From an uncultured Bryobacteraceae bacterium (lineage in GTDB: Bacteria > Acidobacteriota > Terriglobia > Bryobacterales > Bryobacteraceae), in contig CALJAM010000040.1 in the NCBI GenBank assembly GCA_938027685.1, positions 1 to 34,220 of the forward strand: a DNA stretch of 34,220 nucleotides, written 5' to 3'. A model generated the notes under the pieces. It was not told where the DNA came from. It was given only the letters and a program-made list of their open reading frames with translations, and made no database searches. The translations under genes and the position numbers were made by a program. This document shows positions 23,883 through 31,907 of the stretch, piece by piece; within the stretch, counting starts at the first letter, position 1; every line of letters begins with the position of its first letter.

Positions 23883-25244
23883 ATGCTTCCCATGACGGAT
23901 TCCGAGGCGCGACGACCGCTGAGCTGGGACCAGCGCCTGATCCAACGCGCACACCAGCCGCGCGGCTCGATCCGTCCGGAATATCAGGAACTGAAATTCA
24001 CCCTGCACCGCAAGCTAGTCGACCGCATGAACATGGAGGCGTTCGCGGCCATCGACAGCGAGCGCATGCGCGCGGAGGTGCGGCAGGCGCTGATGAGCCT
24101 CATCGAGGGCGAATCCACGCTGCTGAGTTCCTTGGAGAAACAGCAGATCTGCGACGAGGTGCTCGACGAGGTCTTCGGTCTGGGGCCGCTCGAACCCTTG
24201 CTCGAAGACCCGACGGTCTCCGACATCCTGGTCAACACGCACAAGCAGGTCTATGTCGAGCGGGGCGGGGTGCTCGAGCTGACCAACGTGAAATTTCGCG
24301 ACGACGCGCACCTAATGCGCATCATCGACCGGATCGTCTCCAACGTGGGCCGGCGCATCGACGAATCCAATCCGATGGTGGATGCGCGGCTGGCCGACGG
24401 CTCGCGCGTCAACGCCATCATCCCGCCGCTGGCGGTCGACGGTCCGCTGCTGTCGATCCGGCGCTTTGCCCGCGACCGGCTGATGCCCGCCGATCTGGTC
24501 GAACGCAAGGCTCTGACGCCGGGCATGATGGAGCTGCTCGAGGGCTGCGTCAAGGCGCGGCTGAACATGATCATCTCGGGCGGCACCGGCGCGGGCAAGA
24601 CGACGCTGCTCAATGCCCTGTCGGCTTTCATCTCGCCTCGTGAGCGCATCGTAACGATCGAGGATGCGGCCGAGCTCCAGCTCAAGCAGCCGCACGTGGC
24701 CCGCCTGGAGACGCGCCCGCCGAACCTGGAGGGTCAGGGCGCCGTCCGGCAGCGCGAGCTGCTCATCAACAGTCTGCGCATGCGGCCGGACCGGATCATC
24801 GTGGGCGAGGTGCGCGGCGAGGAGGCGCTCGACATGCTTCAGGCGATGAATACGGGTCATGAGGGTTCGCTGACCACGATCCACGCCAACTCTCCGCGGG
24901 ATGCCATCAGCCGTCTGGAAGTGATGGTGACCTGGGCGGCAGCCAATATGCCGCTGGTTTCCATCCGCCAACAGATCGCCAGCGCCATTCAGGTGATCGT
25001 ACAGGCGGCCCGCCTGAGCGATGGATCGCGCCGCGTGACCTCGATCACCGAGGTCACGGGCATGGAGGGGGAGGTCATAACCCTTCAGGACATCTTCGTG
25101 CTGGAACGGCGGGGCGTGAGCCCGGAGGGCAAGGTTCTCGGACGCTTCGTCGCCACAGGGATCCGGCCCAAGTTCTATGAGCGTCTGCTGGCGGCGGGCA
25201 TCCGGTTGCGGCCGGAAGTTTTCGACGAGGTGGTCGAGCTGTAA
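23883..25244 (+). CDS. cpaF: Tad pilus motor ATPase CpaF (TadA)
   Basis: A 453-residue hexameric secretion ATPase of the type II/IV (GspE/VirB11) superfamily that powers pilus assembly. The N-terminal domain contains [23 protein letters not shown]. The Walker A is [14 protein letters not shown] near residue 233, followed by [12 protein letters not shown] (Asp box), [21 protein letters not shown] (Walker B) and [22 protein letters not shown] (His box). All catalytic motifs are intact. The start is the ATG at 23883 after ACGGAGGAGAG; a second ATG three codons later is possible. tadB follows after six bases. Confidence 0.96.
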   Translation: MLPMTDSEARRPLSWDQRLIQRAHQPRGSIRPEYQELKFTLHRKLVDRMNMEAFAAIDSERMRAEVRQALMSLIEGESTLLSSLEKQQICDEVLDEVFGLGPLEPLLEDPTVSDILVNTHKQVYVERGGVLELTNVKFRDDAHLMRIIDRIVSNVGRRIDESNPMVDARLADGSRVNAIIPPLAVDGPLLSIRRFARDRLMPADLVERKALTPGMMELLEGCVKARLNMIISGGTGAGKTTLLNALSAFISPRERIVTIEDAAELQLKQPHVARLETRPPNLEGQGAVRQRELLINSLRMRPDRIIVGEVRGEEALDMLQAMNTGHEGSLTTIHANSPRDAISRLEVMVTWAAANMPLVSIRQQIASAIQVIVQAARLSDGSRRVTSITEVTGMEGEVITLQDIFVLERRGVSPEGKVLGRFVATGIRPKFYERLLAAGIRLRPEVFDEVVEL

Positions 25245-25250
25245 GACGCC

Positions 25251-26219
25251 ATGCTGCTAGCGGCCGTCGTTTTCGTCTTGGCGTGGCTGGCCTCGATGGG
25301 GCTGATTTGGGGCCTGTGGAGGGCGCGGCACGGGGCGCGACTGGACCGGATCACGCGACGGCTGACCGGGGGCGCAACCGCCGAGCGCAAGGCGCGTAAG
25401 GGACCCGCGTTGATCCAGACCGAGGCGCCCCGGCACGGCAAGTACGTGATGCAACTGGCGGCCCAGTTCAGGTTGATTGAGCGGTTGCGGATGCTCATCG
25501 AGCAAGCAGGCCTGAAGTGGGACGTGGCGCGGACGCTGCACGGCTGTCTGGCGTTGTTTCTGGCCGGCTTCGCCTTCGTGTGGTACCTGACGCCGGCCCT
25601 CCGCAGCCTGGCCCCGCTGTTCGGGATCCTCTGCGGGTCGATGCCGATCGTCTACATCCTGCGCGTGCGGCGGGACCGGCTGCGCAAGTTCGAGGAGATG
25701 TTTCCCGAGGGCCTGGAATTTCTGGCCCGCTCGATGCGCGCCGGGCACGCCTTCACGGTCGCGCTCGAGCTGATCCACGCCGAATTTCGGGAGCCGCTGT
25801 CGGGCGAGTTCCGGCGCGTCTTCGACGAACAGAACCTGGGGCTGCCGCTCGAGGTCGCCTTCCAGAAGTTCGCCGAGCGCGTCCCCCTGATGGACGTGCG
25901 CTTTTTCGTTTCCGCCGTGCTGCTGCAGAAGCGCACGGGCGGCAATCTGTCCGATCTGCTGGACAAGCTGGCCCACCTGATCCGAGAGCGATTCACGCTG
26001 CGCGGACGGATCCGGGCCATCAGCGCGCACGGGCGCATGACCGGCACCGTGCTTTCGCTGATTCCCGTGGTCGTGGCTCTCATCATGTCCTGGGTCAATC
26101 CGGACCTGATCTCGTTTTTCTTCCGCGACGAGTTGGGCCGGATGATGCTGGCGGCGGCGGTGGGCCTGCAGGTCGTCGGCTACCTGATCATACGCCGGAT
26201 CGTGGCCATCGAGGTGTAG
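25251..26219 (+). CDS. tadB: Tad inner-membrane platform protein TadB
   Basis: A 322-residue inner-membrane protein with a type II secretion F domain. An N-terminal span (LLAAVVFVLAWLASMGLIWGLW) is followed by a cytoplasmic stretch and a pair of spans (about 95-140). The T2SSF domain (about 160-285) includes FPEGLEFLARSMRAGHAFTVALELI, EQNLGLPLEVAFQKFAERVPLMDVRFFVSAVLLQKRTGGNLSDLLD, and two C-terminal spans. With TadC it forms the platform that couples the CpaF motor to the filament. It starts six bases after cpaF and ends three bases before tadC, so it belongs to the same transcript. Confidence 0.94.
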   Translation: MLLAAVVFVLAWLASMGLIWGLWRARHGARLDRITRRLTGGATAERKARKGPALIQTEAPRHGKYVMQLAAQFRLIERLRMLIEQAGLKWDVARTLHGCLALFLAGFAFVWYLTPALRSLAPLFGILCGSMPIVYILRVRRDRLRKFEEMFPEGLEFLARSMRAGHAFTVALELIHAEFREPLSGEFRRVFDEQNLGLPLEVAFQKFAERVPLMDVRFFVSAVLLQKRTGGNLSDLLDKLAHLIRERFTLRGRIRAISAHGRMTGTVLSLIPVVVALIMSWVNPDLISFFFRDELGRMMLAAAVGLQVVGYLIIRRIVAIEV

Positions 26220-26222
26220 CCT

Positions 26223-27143
26223 ATGCCCCTGCTGCTATCGATCGGCGTCTTCGTGCTGGTGGCGGGCGGGATGACGCTGTTGGCCTCGCGGTTGTGGTTG
26301 CGGCCGCGGGCGGTCATCGAGCGCATTACGGGCGCCGACGGGCTTGCCGTGGAGCGGCCGCAGAAACATCCCAGCCTGGCCTTTCGCGAATTGCTGACCA
26401 AACTGGGCAACGTCCTGCCGGCCTCGCCGCGCGACGTCACCGTCATGCAGCAGCGGTTGATCCGCGCGGGCTACCGCGGTTCCGCAGCTCTGAAATACCT
26501 GTACGGATCGAAGGTGCTGCTGGGCGTGACGCTGCCGGTGCTCGCGGCCGTCGCTGTAGCGGGCTCGTCGCGCACGGCCGAGAACAAGGCCATGCTGATC
26601 GCTCTCTCGGCCGCGGCCGGCTTCTTTGCGCCGAACGAGTTTGTGCGGCGCAGGGCCCGTCGTCGCCAGCGCCAGATCCGGCGCGGCCTGCCAAACGCTC
26701 TTGACCTGCTCGTGGTTTGCGTCGAATCGGGCCTGGGCCTCGATCAGGCGATCGTACAGACGGCCAAGGAGCTCGAACAAGCACATCCGGAGATCAGCGA
26801 GGAGCTGGCCCTGGTGAACTTCGAGCTGAGGGCCGGCAAGCGGCGGGTGGAGGCGCTGCGGAACCTGGCCGAGCGTACCGACGTCGAGGAGCTGCGCAAA
26901 CTGGCGGCCGTGCTCATCCAGGCGGATCGTTTCGGCACCAGCATCGCGCAGACGCTGCGGTCGCATTCGGATTTCATGCGGGTGCAGGCGCGGCAGCAGG
27001 CCGAGGAGAAGGCCGCCAAGCTGGGCGTGAAACTGGTTTTCCCGATTTTTTTCTGCATCCTACCGTCGCTGTTCGTGGTGACGGTGGGCCCGATCATGGT
27101 GCGGGTGGTGCGCGAGCTGCTGCCCGTAATCAGGGAGATGTGA
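26223..27143 (+). CDS. tadC: Tad inner-membrane platform protein TadC
   Basis: A 306-residue partner of TadB with the same type II secretion F domain. It has an N-terminal span (LLLSIGVFVLVAGGMTLLASRLW) and a pair of central spans around 100-145. The conserved segment is LPNALDLLVVCVESGLGLDQAIVQTAKELEQAHPEISEELALVN, and the T2SSF second half is FGTSIAQTLRSHSDFMRVQARQQAEEKAAKLGVKLVFPIFFCILPSLFVV, typical of the TadC C-terminus. It is the last recognised Tad structural gene in the row. A perfect hairpin follows two bases after the stop, and a tiny membrane-protein gene lies beyond it. No TadD, TadE or TadG follows, as would be usual. Confidence 0.94.
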   Translation: MPLLLSIGVFVLVAGGMTLLASRLWLRPRAVIERITGADGLAVERPQKHPSLAFRELLTKLGNVLPASPRDVTVMQQRLIRAGYRGSAALKYLYGSKVLLGVTLPVLAAVAVAGSSRTAENKAMLIALSAAAGFFAPNEFVRRRARRRQRQIRRGLPNALDLLVVCVESGLGLDQAIVQTAKELEQAHPEISEELALVNFELRAGKRRVEALRNLAERTDVEELRKLAAVLIQADRFGTSIAQTLRSHSDFMRVQARQQAEEKAAKLGVKLVFPIFFCILPSLFVVTVGPIMVRVVRELLPVIREM

Positions 27144-27145
27144 GC

Positions 27146-27163
27146 GGCGCCCGCACGGGCGCC
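27146..27163 (+). other. Perfect hairpin after tadC
   Basis: GGCGCCCG (27146-27153) and CGGGCGCC (27156-27163) are perfect inverted repeats; as RNA this gives a 7-bp stem with a GCAC tetraloop. It lies two bases after the tadC stop. An A-rich stretch, not a T-run, follows, with a weaker CGAGT/ACTCG pair at 27174-27196. An RNA-stability or processing element that separates the levels of tadC and the small gene behind it is more likely than intrinsic termination. Confidence 0.5.
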
Positions 27164-27230
27164 TGGGAGAAGGCGAGTCGGTAAAGAAAAAACTCGTCAA
27201 CAACCCTAACCGAAGACAAGGAGCTTAAAG

Positions 27231-27320
27231 ATGGACACGACGACGATCCGGATCATCTGCGCGATCCTGGCCGTACTGATGGTGGCGGTCATCGTGATGC
27301 GCCGGCGGCGCAGCGTCTGA
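27231..27320 (+). CDS. 29-residue single-span membrane protein after the Tad genes
   Basis: A 29-codon gene running from ATG to TGA. The product starts MDTTTIRIICAILA, has an unbroken hydrophobic segment up to VIVM (about residues 6-23), and ends with four arginines and SV. The layout (short N-terminus, one span, basic C-terminus) predicts one inner-membrane helix with the tail inside by the positive-inside rule. A strong AAGGAG (27218-27223) sits seven bases before the ATG, better than most sites in this window, which argues that it is translated. It is not a recognisable Flp pilin: there is no prepilin leader with Gly/Ala-processing site and no Glu-Tyr pair. The role is unknown; a small accessory subunit of the Tad machine is a guess from position. 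Confidence 0.7.
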   Translation: MDTTTIRIICAILAVLMVAVIVMRRRRSV

Positions 27321-27635
27321 AAGCGGCGGCGCCGAGCAGGCCGGCCGGTGGCGAGGAGCACGGCACACGTTCCGTTGTGCGGCACGCGACACCGGAGCGT
27401 GTCGAGGCGAACCGCCCGGCCATCGCGGCGGAGCCCCACGGTGCCCGCCGGATCGCAGCGCCTCAGGCGCGGCACGGTAGGGCCCGGGTGGCGGCAGGGG
27501 GTCCGCCGGCTTCGGGTCCTAATTTTCTGGACTCGGGCCGGAGCAGTCCGTGCGAGAATTGTCCAAGCGCGGCGCGCCGGCCGCGGCAGCCGGATGCGAG
27601 AAGCGCAGGATGCGTGCGCGAAGGAGTAGAGCGTC
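27321..27635. other. Intergenic region, no gene recognised
   Basis: A 315-base GC-rich gap, poor in T over its first 170 bases. Open frames on the plus strand (for example 27348-27629) have arginine-rich, patternless products and no ribosome binding site. A GAGCGTC just before the ATG at 27636, with AAGGAG at about 27621, serves the next gene. No tRNA, riboswitch or classical terminator was recognised. Confidence 0.5.
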
Positions 27636-30614
27636 ATGAGGAAGGCGGCATGTTTGCTTGGTTTCGTCGCAGCCACGCTCTCGCCTGCTGCGCCGTTTGG
27701 GCGCCTGGTGCGGGTGGGCGGGCAGCTGGCGGATGTGGCGCTGGATGAGCGGCGGGGGGTGGCGTATCTGGCCAACTACACGGCGAACCGCATCGAGCAG
27801 GTGGCGCTGGCCGATCTGAGCCTGCGCAGCCCGCTCAACGTGGCGCAGCAGCCGGCGGGGCTGGCCCTTTCCTGGGACGGCCGCTGGCTGGTGGTGAGCC
27901 ACTTTGCCCCCTTCGCGGCGCCCCTGCGGCCCTCGAACGCTCTGACGGTGCTCGAGCTGGATACGGGTCGCCGGCAGACCTTCCTGTTGGGCTCGCCGCC
28001 TTTAGGCGTGGCCTTCGGGCGGGACAACCGGGCGCTGGTGGTCACGGCCGCGGAGTTCCTGCGGCTGGCGCCGGAGACCGGGGCCACCGAGGTGGTGGCG
28101 CGCATGGAGGATCTGGCCACGCAGACCCTGCCCGTTCCGCCGGCCACCTGGCCGACCGAGATCGTGCGCGCTTCGGTGGCGGCCTCGCAGGACGGCAAGC
28201 GCATCCTGGGGATCCTGGAGGCCGAGGGCGAGCAGACCGCGCTGGTCTTTGTTTACGACGTCGACTGGCGGCGCCTGCGGCTGCAGGCCTGGGTGACCGA
28301 GCCGCCGCTGGGGCCGCGGGCCATCTCGGTGGCGAGCGACGGCTCGCTGCTGGCCACCGGCTGGGGGGTGTTCACGCCCGAGGGCGTGCTGCTGGCGCAG
28401 TTCCGCAACGCCTCGGGCCGTCTGGGCCGGGGCTCGGTGGCGCTGGATTCGGCGCGCGGGCTGCTCTACGCGCAGTTCGAGCCGGTGGGGGCCAAGCCGA
28501 CCGACCCGCCCGTTTTGGTGGTGGCCGAGGCCGACAATCTCACGGTGCGCGAACGGCTGCTGCTGCCGGCGAATCTGACCGGCAAGGCGGTCCTGAGCGC
28601 CGACGGGCGCACCATGTACGCGGTGGCCGAGAACGGGCTGGCCGTGCTGCCGGTGGGCGAGCTGGAACGGCAGCCGCGGCTGGCGGCCCGCCGCGAACAG
28701 ATCCTGTTCCGCTCGGGCTTCTGCAACCGCCGCGGCCTCAGCGAGGAGTTCGAGCTGGTGGATCTGAGCGGGGCGCGCACGGACTTCGAGCTGGAGGTCC
28801 CCGCCGGCTTTACGGTCTCGCCCGTGCGGGGCACGACGCCGGCCCGGGTGCGCGTCACGGTGGATCCCAACCGCTTCCTCAATCAGCGCGGAACCACGGA
28901 GGGCTTCATCCGCATCCGCTCCCAGGGCGCCGTGAACCTGCCCGAGCCGGTGCGCGTGCTGGTGAACATGCGCGAGCCGGACCAGCGGGGCACGGTGATC
29001 GAGGTTGCGGGCCGGCTGGTGGACATCCTGGCCGATGCGGCGCGCAACCGCTTCTACATCCTGCGGCAGGATAAAAACCAGGTGCTGGTCTACGAGGCCT
29101 CCGGCTACCGGCTCCTGGGCACGCTGCGCACGGGCAACACGCCCACGCAGATGGCGATGACGCCCGACGGCCGCCGTCTGCTGATCGGGGCCGACGACTC
29201 GCAGATCGCCCGCGTCTACAACTTGGAGACGCTGGAGGAGGAGCCGCCCATCGTCTTTCCGCCCGGCCACTATCCGCGCTCGCTGGCGGCGGCGGGCGAC
29301 GTGATCCTGGCGGCGGCGCGGGTGGCCGGCCCCAAGCATGTGCTGGATCGGGTGGATCTGAACCTGCGCCGGGCGGTCGAGCTGCCCAGCCTGGGCGTCT
29401 GGGAAAACAACATCCACGTGGACACGGTGCTGGCGGCCACGCCCAACCGGGCGGCGATCCTGGTGGCGCAGGCCGACGGCCACCTGCTGCTGTACAGCGC
29501 GGCCGAGGATACCTTCATCGCCTCGCGCAAGGACTTCGCCAAGCTGGGCGGGGCCTACGCCGCCATCAGCGAGGACCGCTTCCTGGTGGACAACCATCTT
29601 CTGGACGGCGCGCTGGCGCCCATCGGCGATCTGCCCGCCATGGGGCTGAGCTCGGGCTTCGTGGTCGTCGACGGCCTGGGGGTGCGCACGACGGCGCCGG
29701 ATGCGGCCGCGGCCGGAGGCATCGAGCGGGTCGATCTGGAGCGGGCCGGCATCCTCAGACCCACGCGCATGACGGAGGCGCCGCGGCTGGCCGACGCCGC
29801 GCTGCCGCCCGTCTTCACGCGCACGCTGGCCGCGCTGCCCGGGGCGGGGCTGATCCTGTCGCTTTCCACCTCGGGCTTCACCGTGCTCAGCTCGGACTAC
29901 GACGCCGCCGTGGCCGATCCGCGCATCGAGCGCGTGACCAACGCCGCCGACGACAGCGAGCGCGTCGCGCCGGGCGGCCTGATCACGGTGGCCGGGCGAC
30001 AGCTGAGCCTGCTGACGGAAGCCACGCGCGAGCTGCCGCTGCCCACCGCGCTGGCCGAAAGCTGCCTGACGGTGAACGGCGCGTTGGTTCCCATGGTGCT
30101 GGTATCGCCCGAACGGATCCACGCCCAGTTGCCCTTCGGGATCACGGGCTCGGCCACCATGATCCTGCGCACGCCGGGCGGGATCTCCAACAGCTTCCGC
30201 TTCACGATTCACCCGGCGGCCCCGGCCGTCTTCCGCACGGGGGTGGCGGGCGAGGAGCGGGGCTTGGCCACCGTGGTGCGCAAGCGCAACAACCAACTGG
30301 TGACGCTGTCGAACCCGATCCATCCCGAGGACGCGCTCGAGATCTACCTGACCGGGCTGGGCGCCACGGCTCCCGAGGTGCCCGAAGGCTATCCGGCGCC
30401 GGCGAGCCCGCTGGCCCAGGCGGTGAACAAGCCCGTGGTGCGGCTGGGCGGGGTCGAGCTGCCGGTGGAGTTCGCCGGCCTGAGCCCGGGGCAGGTGGGC
30501 GTTTACCAGATCAACGTGCGCGTGCCCTACTGGGTCCCGCTGGGCATGGACGTGCCGCTGGAAATCCAGGCCGCCGGGCAGGCGACGACGCTGAGCGTAC
30601 GGGTGGTCAAGTGA
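27636..30614 (+). CDS. Large secreted beta-propeller protein with TIGR03437-type C-terminal domain
   Basis: A 992-residue exported protein with a signal peptide (MRKAACLLGFVAATLSPAAP). Residues about 25-345 read as repeated YVTN/WD-like blades (ADVALDERRGVAYLANYTANRIEQV, GLALSWDGRWLVVSHF, ISVASDGSLLATG, AVLSADGRTMYAVAENG). An Ig-like segment follows at about 370-450 (FELEVPAGFTVSPVRGTTPARVRVTV). A second propeller covers about 460-750 (RNRFYILRQDKNQVLVYEASGY, QMAMTPDGRRLLIG). The end (about 762-992) matches the Solibacter-type C-terminal domain: VTNAADDSERVAPGGLITVAGRQL, LVSPERIHAQLPFGI, LEIYLTGLGAT and VGVYQINVRVP. It is probably surface-attached or secreted, and no catalytic motif is visible. 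The ATG has AAGGAG about ten bases upstream. The same C-terminal domain recurs in the third gene of this cluster. Confidence 0.88.
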   Translation: MRKAACLLGFVAATLSPAAPFGRLVRVGGQLADVALDERRGVAYLANYTANRIEQVALADLSLRSPLNVAQQPAGLALSWDGRWLVVSHFAPFAAPLRPSNALTVLELDTGRRQTFLLGSPPLGVAFGRDNRALVVTAAEFLRLAPETGATEVVARMEDLATQTLPVPPATWPTEIVRASVAASQDGKRILGILEAEGEQTALVFVYDVDWRRLRLQAWVTEPPLGPRAISVASDGSLLATGWGVFTPEGVLLAQFRNASGRLGRGSVALDSARGLLYAQFEPVGAKPTDPPVLVVAEADNLTVRERLLLPANLTGKAVLSADGRTMYAVAENGLAVLPVGELERQPRLAARREQILFRSGFCNRRGLSEEFELVDLSGARTDFELEVPAGFTVSPVRGTTPARVRVTVDPNRFLNQRGTTEGFIRIRSQGAVNLPEPVRVLVNMREPDQRGTVIEVAGRLVDILADAARNRFYILRQDKNQVLVYEASGYRLLGTLRTGNTPTQMAMTPDGRRLLIGADDSQIARVYNLETLEEEPPIVFPPGHYPRSLAAAGDVILAAARVAGPKHVLDRVDLNLRRAVELPSLGVWENNIHVDTVLAATPNRAAILVAQADGHLLLYSAAEDTFIASRKDFAKLGGAYAAISEDRFLVDNHLLDGALAPIGDLPAMGLSSGFVVVDGLGVRTTAPDAAAAGGIERVDLERAGILRPTRMTEAPRLADAALPPVFTRTLAALPGAGLILSLSTSGFTVLSSDYDAAVADPRIERVTNAADDSERVAPGGLITVAGRQLSLLTEATRELPLPTALAESCLTVNGALVPMVLVSPERIHAQLPFGITGSATMILRTPGGISNSFRFTIHPAAPAVFRTGVAGEERGLATVVRKRNNQLVTLSNPIHPEDALEIYLTGLGATAPEVPEGYPAPASPLAQAVNKPVVRLGGVELPVEFAGLSPGQVGVYQINVRVPYWVPLGMDVPLEIQAAGQATTLSVRVVK

Positions 30615-30866
30615 CGCGGCGGGCAAGCCAAGGGCGGCGGATCCGCATGCCGGGCGCCGGCGATTGCGGAGGCGGAGCGCATCAGGCGGCACCGTGCGGG
30701 CGGGATCCGAAGCGGCGCGGGGCGGGAGCGGCAGACCGATTCGATCGGCGGCGTGCGGATGGGGCCTGAAACGATGCAGTGCGGGAGCCGCGGATCTGAC
30801 CCGGTGGGTCCCGGCGGTGCAGCGCGGGTGAGGCCCCAAGCAACAGGGTACGGGATGGAGCGGGCC
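30615..30866. other. T-poor, G-rich leader between secreted-protein genes
   Basis: A 252-base stretch after the propeller gene with very few T residues on the plus strand and many GGCGG or GGAG words. Because stop codons need T, open frames run through it by default, so the long frame from 30753 is not evidence of coding. GGAGGCGG occurs at 30668-30675 and again at 30944-30951, 31747-31754 and 31773-31780 in the neighbouring leaders. No terminator or RNA gene is apparent. Confidence 0.55.
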
Positions 30867-31739
30867 ATGAGCGGAGATGGGCGGAAGGCGGAAGCGAGAG
30901 CGGTAGTAGGCCGAGGGCGGGCCAAGCCGACCGGCGGCTGCGGGGAGGCGGTGGCCGCAGAAGGCCGAGGGCGCGCGGGTGCGGCTCAGCCGAGAAGCGG
31001 GCACGCGCAGGCGGCCGCGCAGACGGCAGGCCGTCCCGGGCCCGGGCGCACGGGGCGGGCCGGCGGCAGCGAGATTGGCGGACGGCGGGCATCCACCAGC
31101 GCGGCGTGGCTCCGCCTGGCGGCGCTGGCGCTCGGGCTGGCCTGCACGGCCGGGGCGCAGCCCAAGTGGTACCTGGGCGCCACGGCCGGATACGGCCTGG
31201 CTCCCGCGGCCACGGCGCGGCAGGCGAACGAGCAGGCCGATACCGGCTTTCGACCCGGCGCGACGCTGGGCGTGGTGGGCGGGCAGGATCTTTACGAGCA
31301 CCTGAGCGGGGAGTTCCGCTACCTGTTCCGCTTCTCGGATCTGAAGGTGGCGCAGGCAGGGACCGAGGTCCGCTTCGCGGGCCGGGCGCACCTGTTCCAC
31401 TACGATCTGCTCATCGTGGCCCGCCGGCGGAGCGATCCCGTGCGGCCGTTCGTGGCTCTAGGCGGCGGCGTCAAGCTCTACCAGGGCACGGGCGAGGAGG
31501 CGGCCTGGCAGCCGCTGTCGCGCTTCGCCATCCTGACCCGCACCCGGCAAGTGGTGGGCATGGCCAGCTTTGGCGGGGGCGTGCGGATTCGCATCGGCGA
31601 GCGGAGTTGGATCCGCTGGGAGCTGCGCGACTGCCTGACTCCCTTCCCCAAGACCGTGATCGCGCCCGGCCGCGGGGCCCGGATCGAGGGCTGGGTGCAC
31701 GATCTGATCCCCATGGCCTCGATCGGGGTGAGCTTCTGA
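30867..31739 (+). CDS. Outer-membrane beta-barrel-like protein (start uncertain)
   Basis: The secure part begins with a signal peptide (AAWLRLAALALGLACTAGAQ) near 31103. It continues as a roughly 195-residue barrel-like protein: KWYLGATAGYGLAP, FRPGATLGVVGGQDLYEHLSGEFRYLFRF, VRPFVALGGGVKLYQG, VVGMASFGGGVRIRIGERSWIRWELRD and the terminal strand DLIPMASIGVSF ending in Phe. This is the pattern of small OmpA/OmpW-like barrels. The start is unclear. ATG 30867 has GGAG six bases upstream but puts about 75 Arg/Gly/Ala-rich residues before the signal peptide; GTG 30951 and the rare ATT 31074 would give shorter leaders. The ATT version fits a normal signal peptide best. It lies between two TIGR03437-type genes in the same direction. 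Confidence 0.65.
   Translation: MSGDGRKAEARAVVGRGRAKPTGGCGEAVAAEGRGRAGAAQPRSGHAQAAAQTAGRPGPGRTGRAGGSEIGGRRASTSAAWLRLAALALGLACTAGAQPKWYLGATAGYGLAPAATARQANEQADTGFRPGATLGVVGGQDLYEHLSGEFRYLFRFSDLKVAQAGTEVRFAGRAHLFHYDLLIVARRRSDPVRPFVALGGGVKLYQGTGEEAAWQPLSRFAILTRTRQVVGMASFGGGVRIRIGERSWIRWELRDCLTPFPKTVIAPGRGARIEGWVHDLIPMASIGVSF
30887..30900 (+). repeat. Short dispersed repeat GGCGGMAGCGAGA, copy 1
   Basis: GGCGGAAGCGAGAG. It differs by one base from the copies at 31062 and 31776. All three lie in the T-poor leaders of the secreted-protein cluster. Confidence 0.45.
31062..31074 (+). repeat. Short dispersed repeat GGCGGMAGCGAGA, copy 2
   Basis: GGCGGCAGCGAGA, identical over 13 bases to 31776-31788. 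Both copies are preceded by GGGCGGGC (31053-31060 and 31760-31767), and both are followed within a few bases by similar sequence (TTGGCGGACGG against GGATGGGGACGG). This suggests a duplicated leader segment with small indels. This copy ends at the A of the possible ATT start of the barrel gene. Confidence 0.5.
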
Positions 31740-31775
31740 GCAGACGGGAGGCGGCATGCGGGCGGGCGAGCCGGA

Positions 31776-31788
31776 GGCGGCAGCGAGA
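31776..31788 (+). repeat. Short dispersed repeat GGCGGMAGCGAGA, copy 3
   Basis: GGCGGCAGCGAGA, identical to copy 2. It lies in the 168-base T-poor leader (31740-31907) of the InlB-like repeat gene, directly before an in-frame ATG at 31791 that I do not take as the real start. The rest of this leader holds two GGAGGCGG words and no gene. Confidence 0.5.
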
Positions 31789-31907
31789 GGATGGGGACGG
31801 GCGAGCCTCAGGCGACCGGAGGCGCTGGGCGGCCGGGGGCCGCGGAGTACGCGGCCGCGGGTCGTTCCGGCGGGGAAGGCAGCGGATTGGCATCGGGAGA
31901 GCACGTC

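Noticed and set aside
27231-27320. 29-residue protein as the Flp major pilin
   Set aside because: There is no leader with a processing glycine or alanine and no Glu-Tyr pair after it, and the protein is shorter than mature Flp pilins; kept as an unassigned small membrane protein.
27348-27629. Possible 93-residue protein before the propeller gene
   Set aside because: Arginine-rich, no Shine-Dalgarno site, and overlapped by an equally open neighbouring frame; typical of GC-rich non-coding DNA.
28002-31400. Very long open frame on the minus strand opposite the propeller gene and barrel gene
   Set aside because: It spans two plus-strand genes and their leader, has an Arg/Gln/His/Gly-rich product without domains or signal, and is the expected antisense shadow of GC-rich coding DNA.
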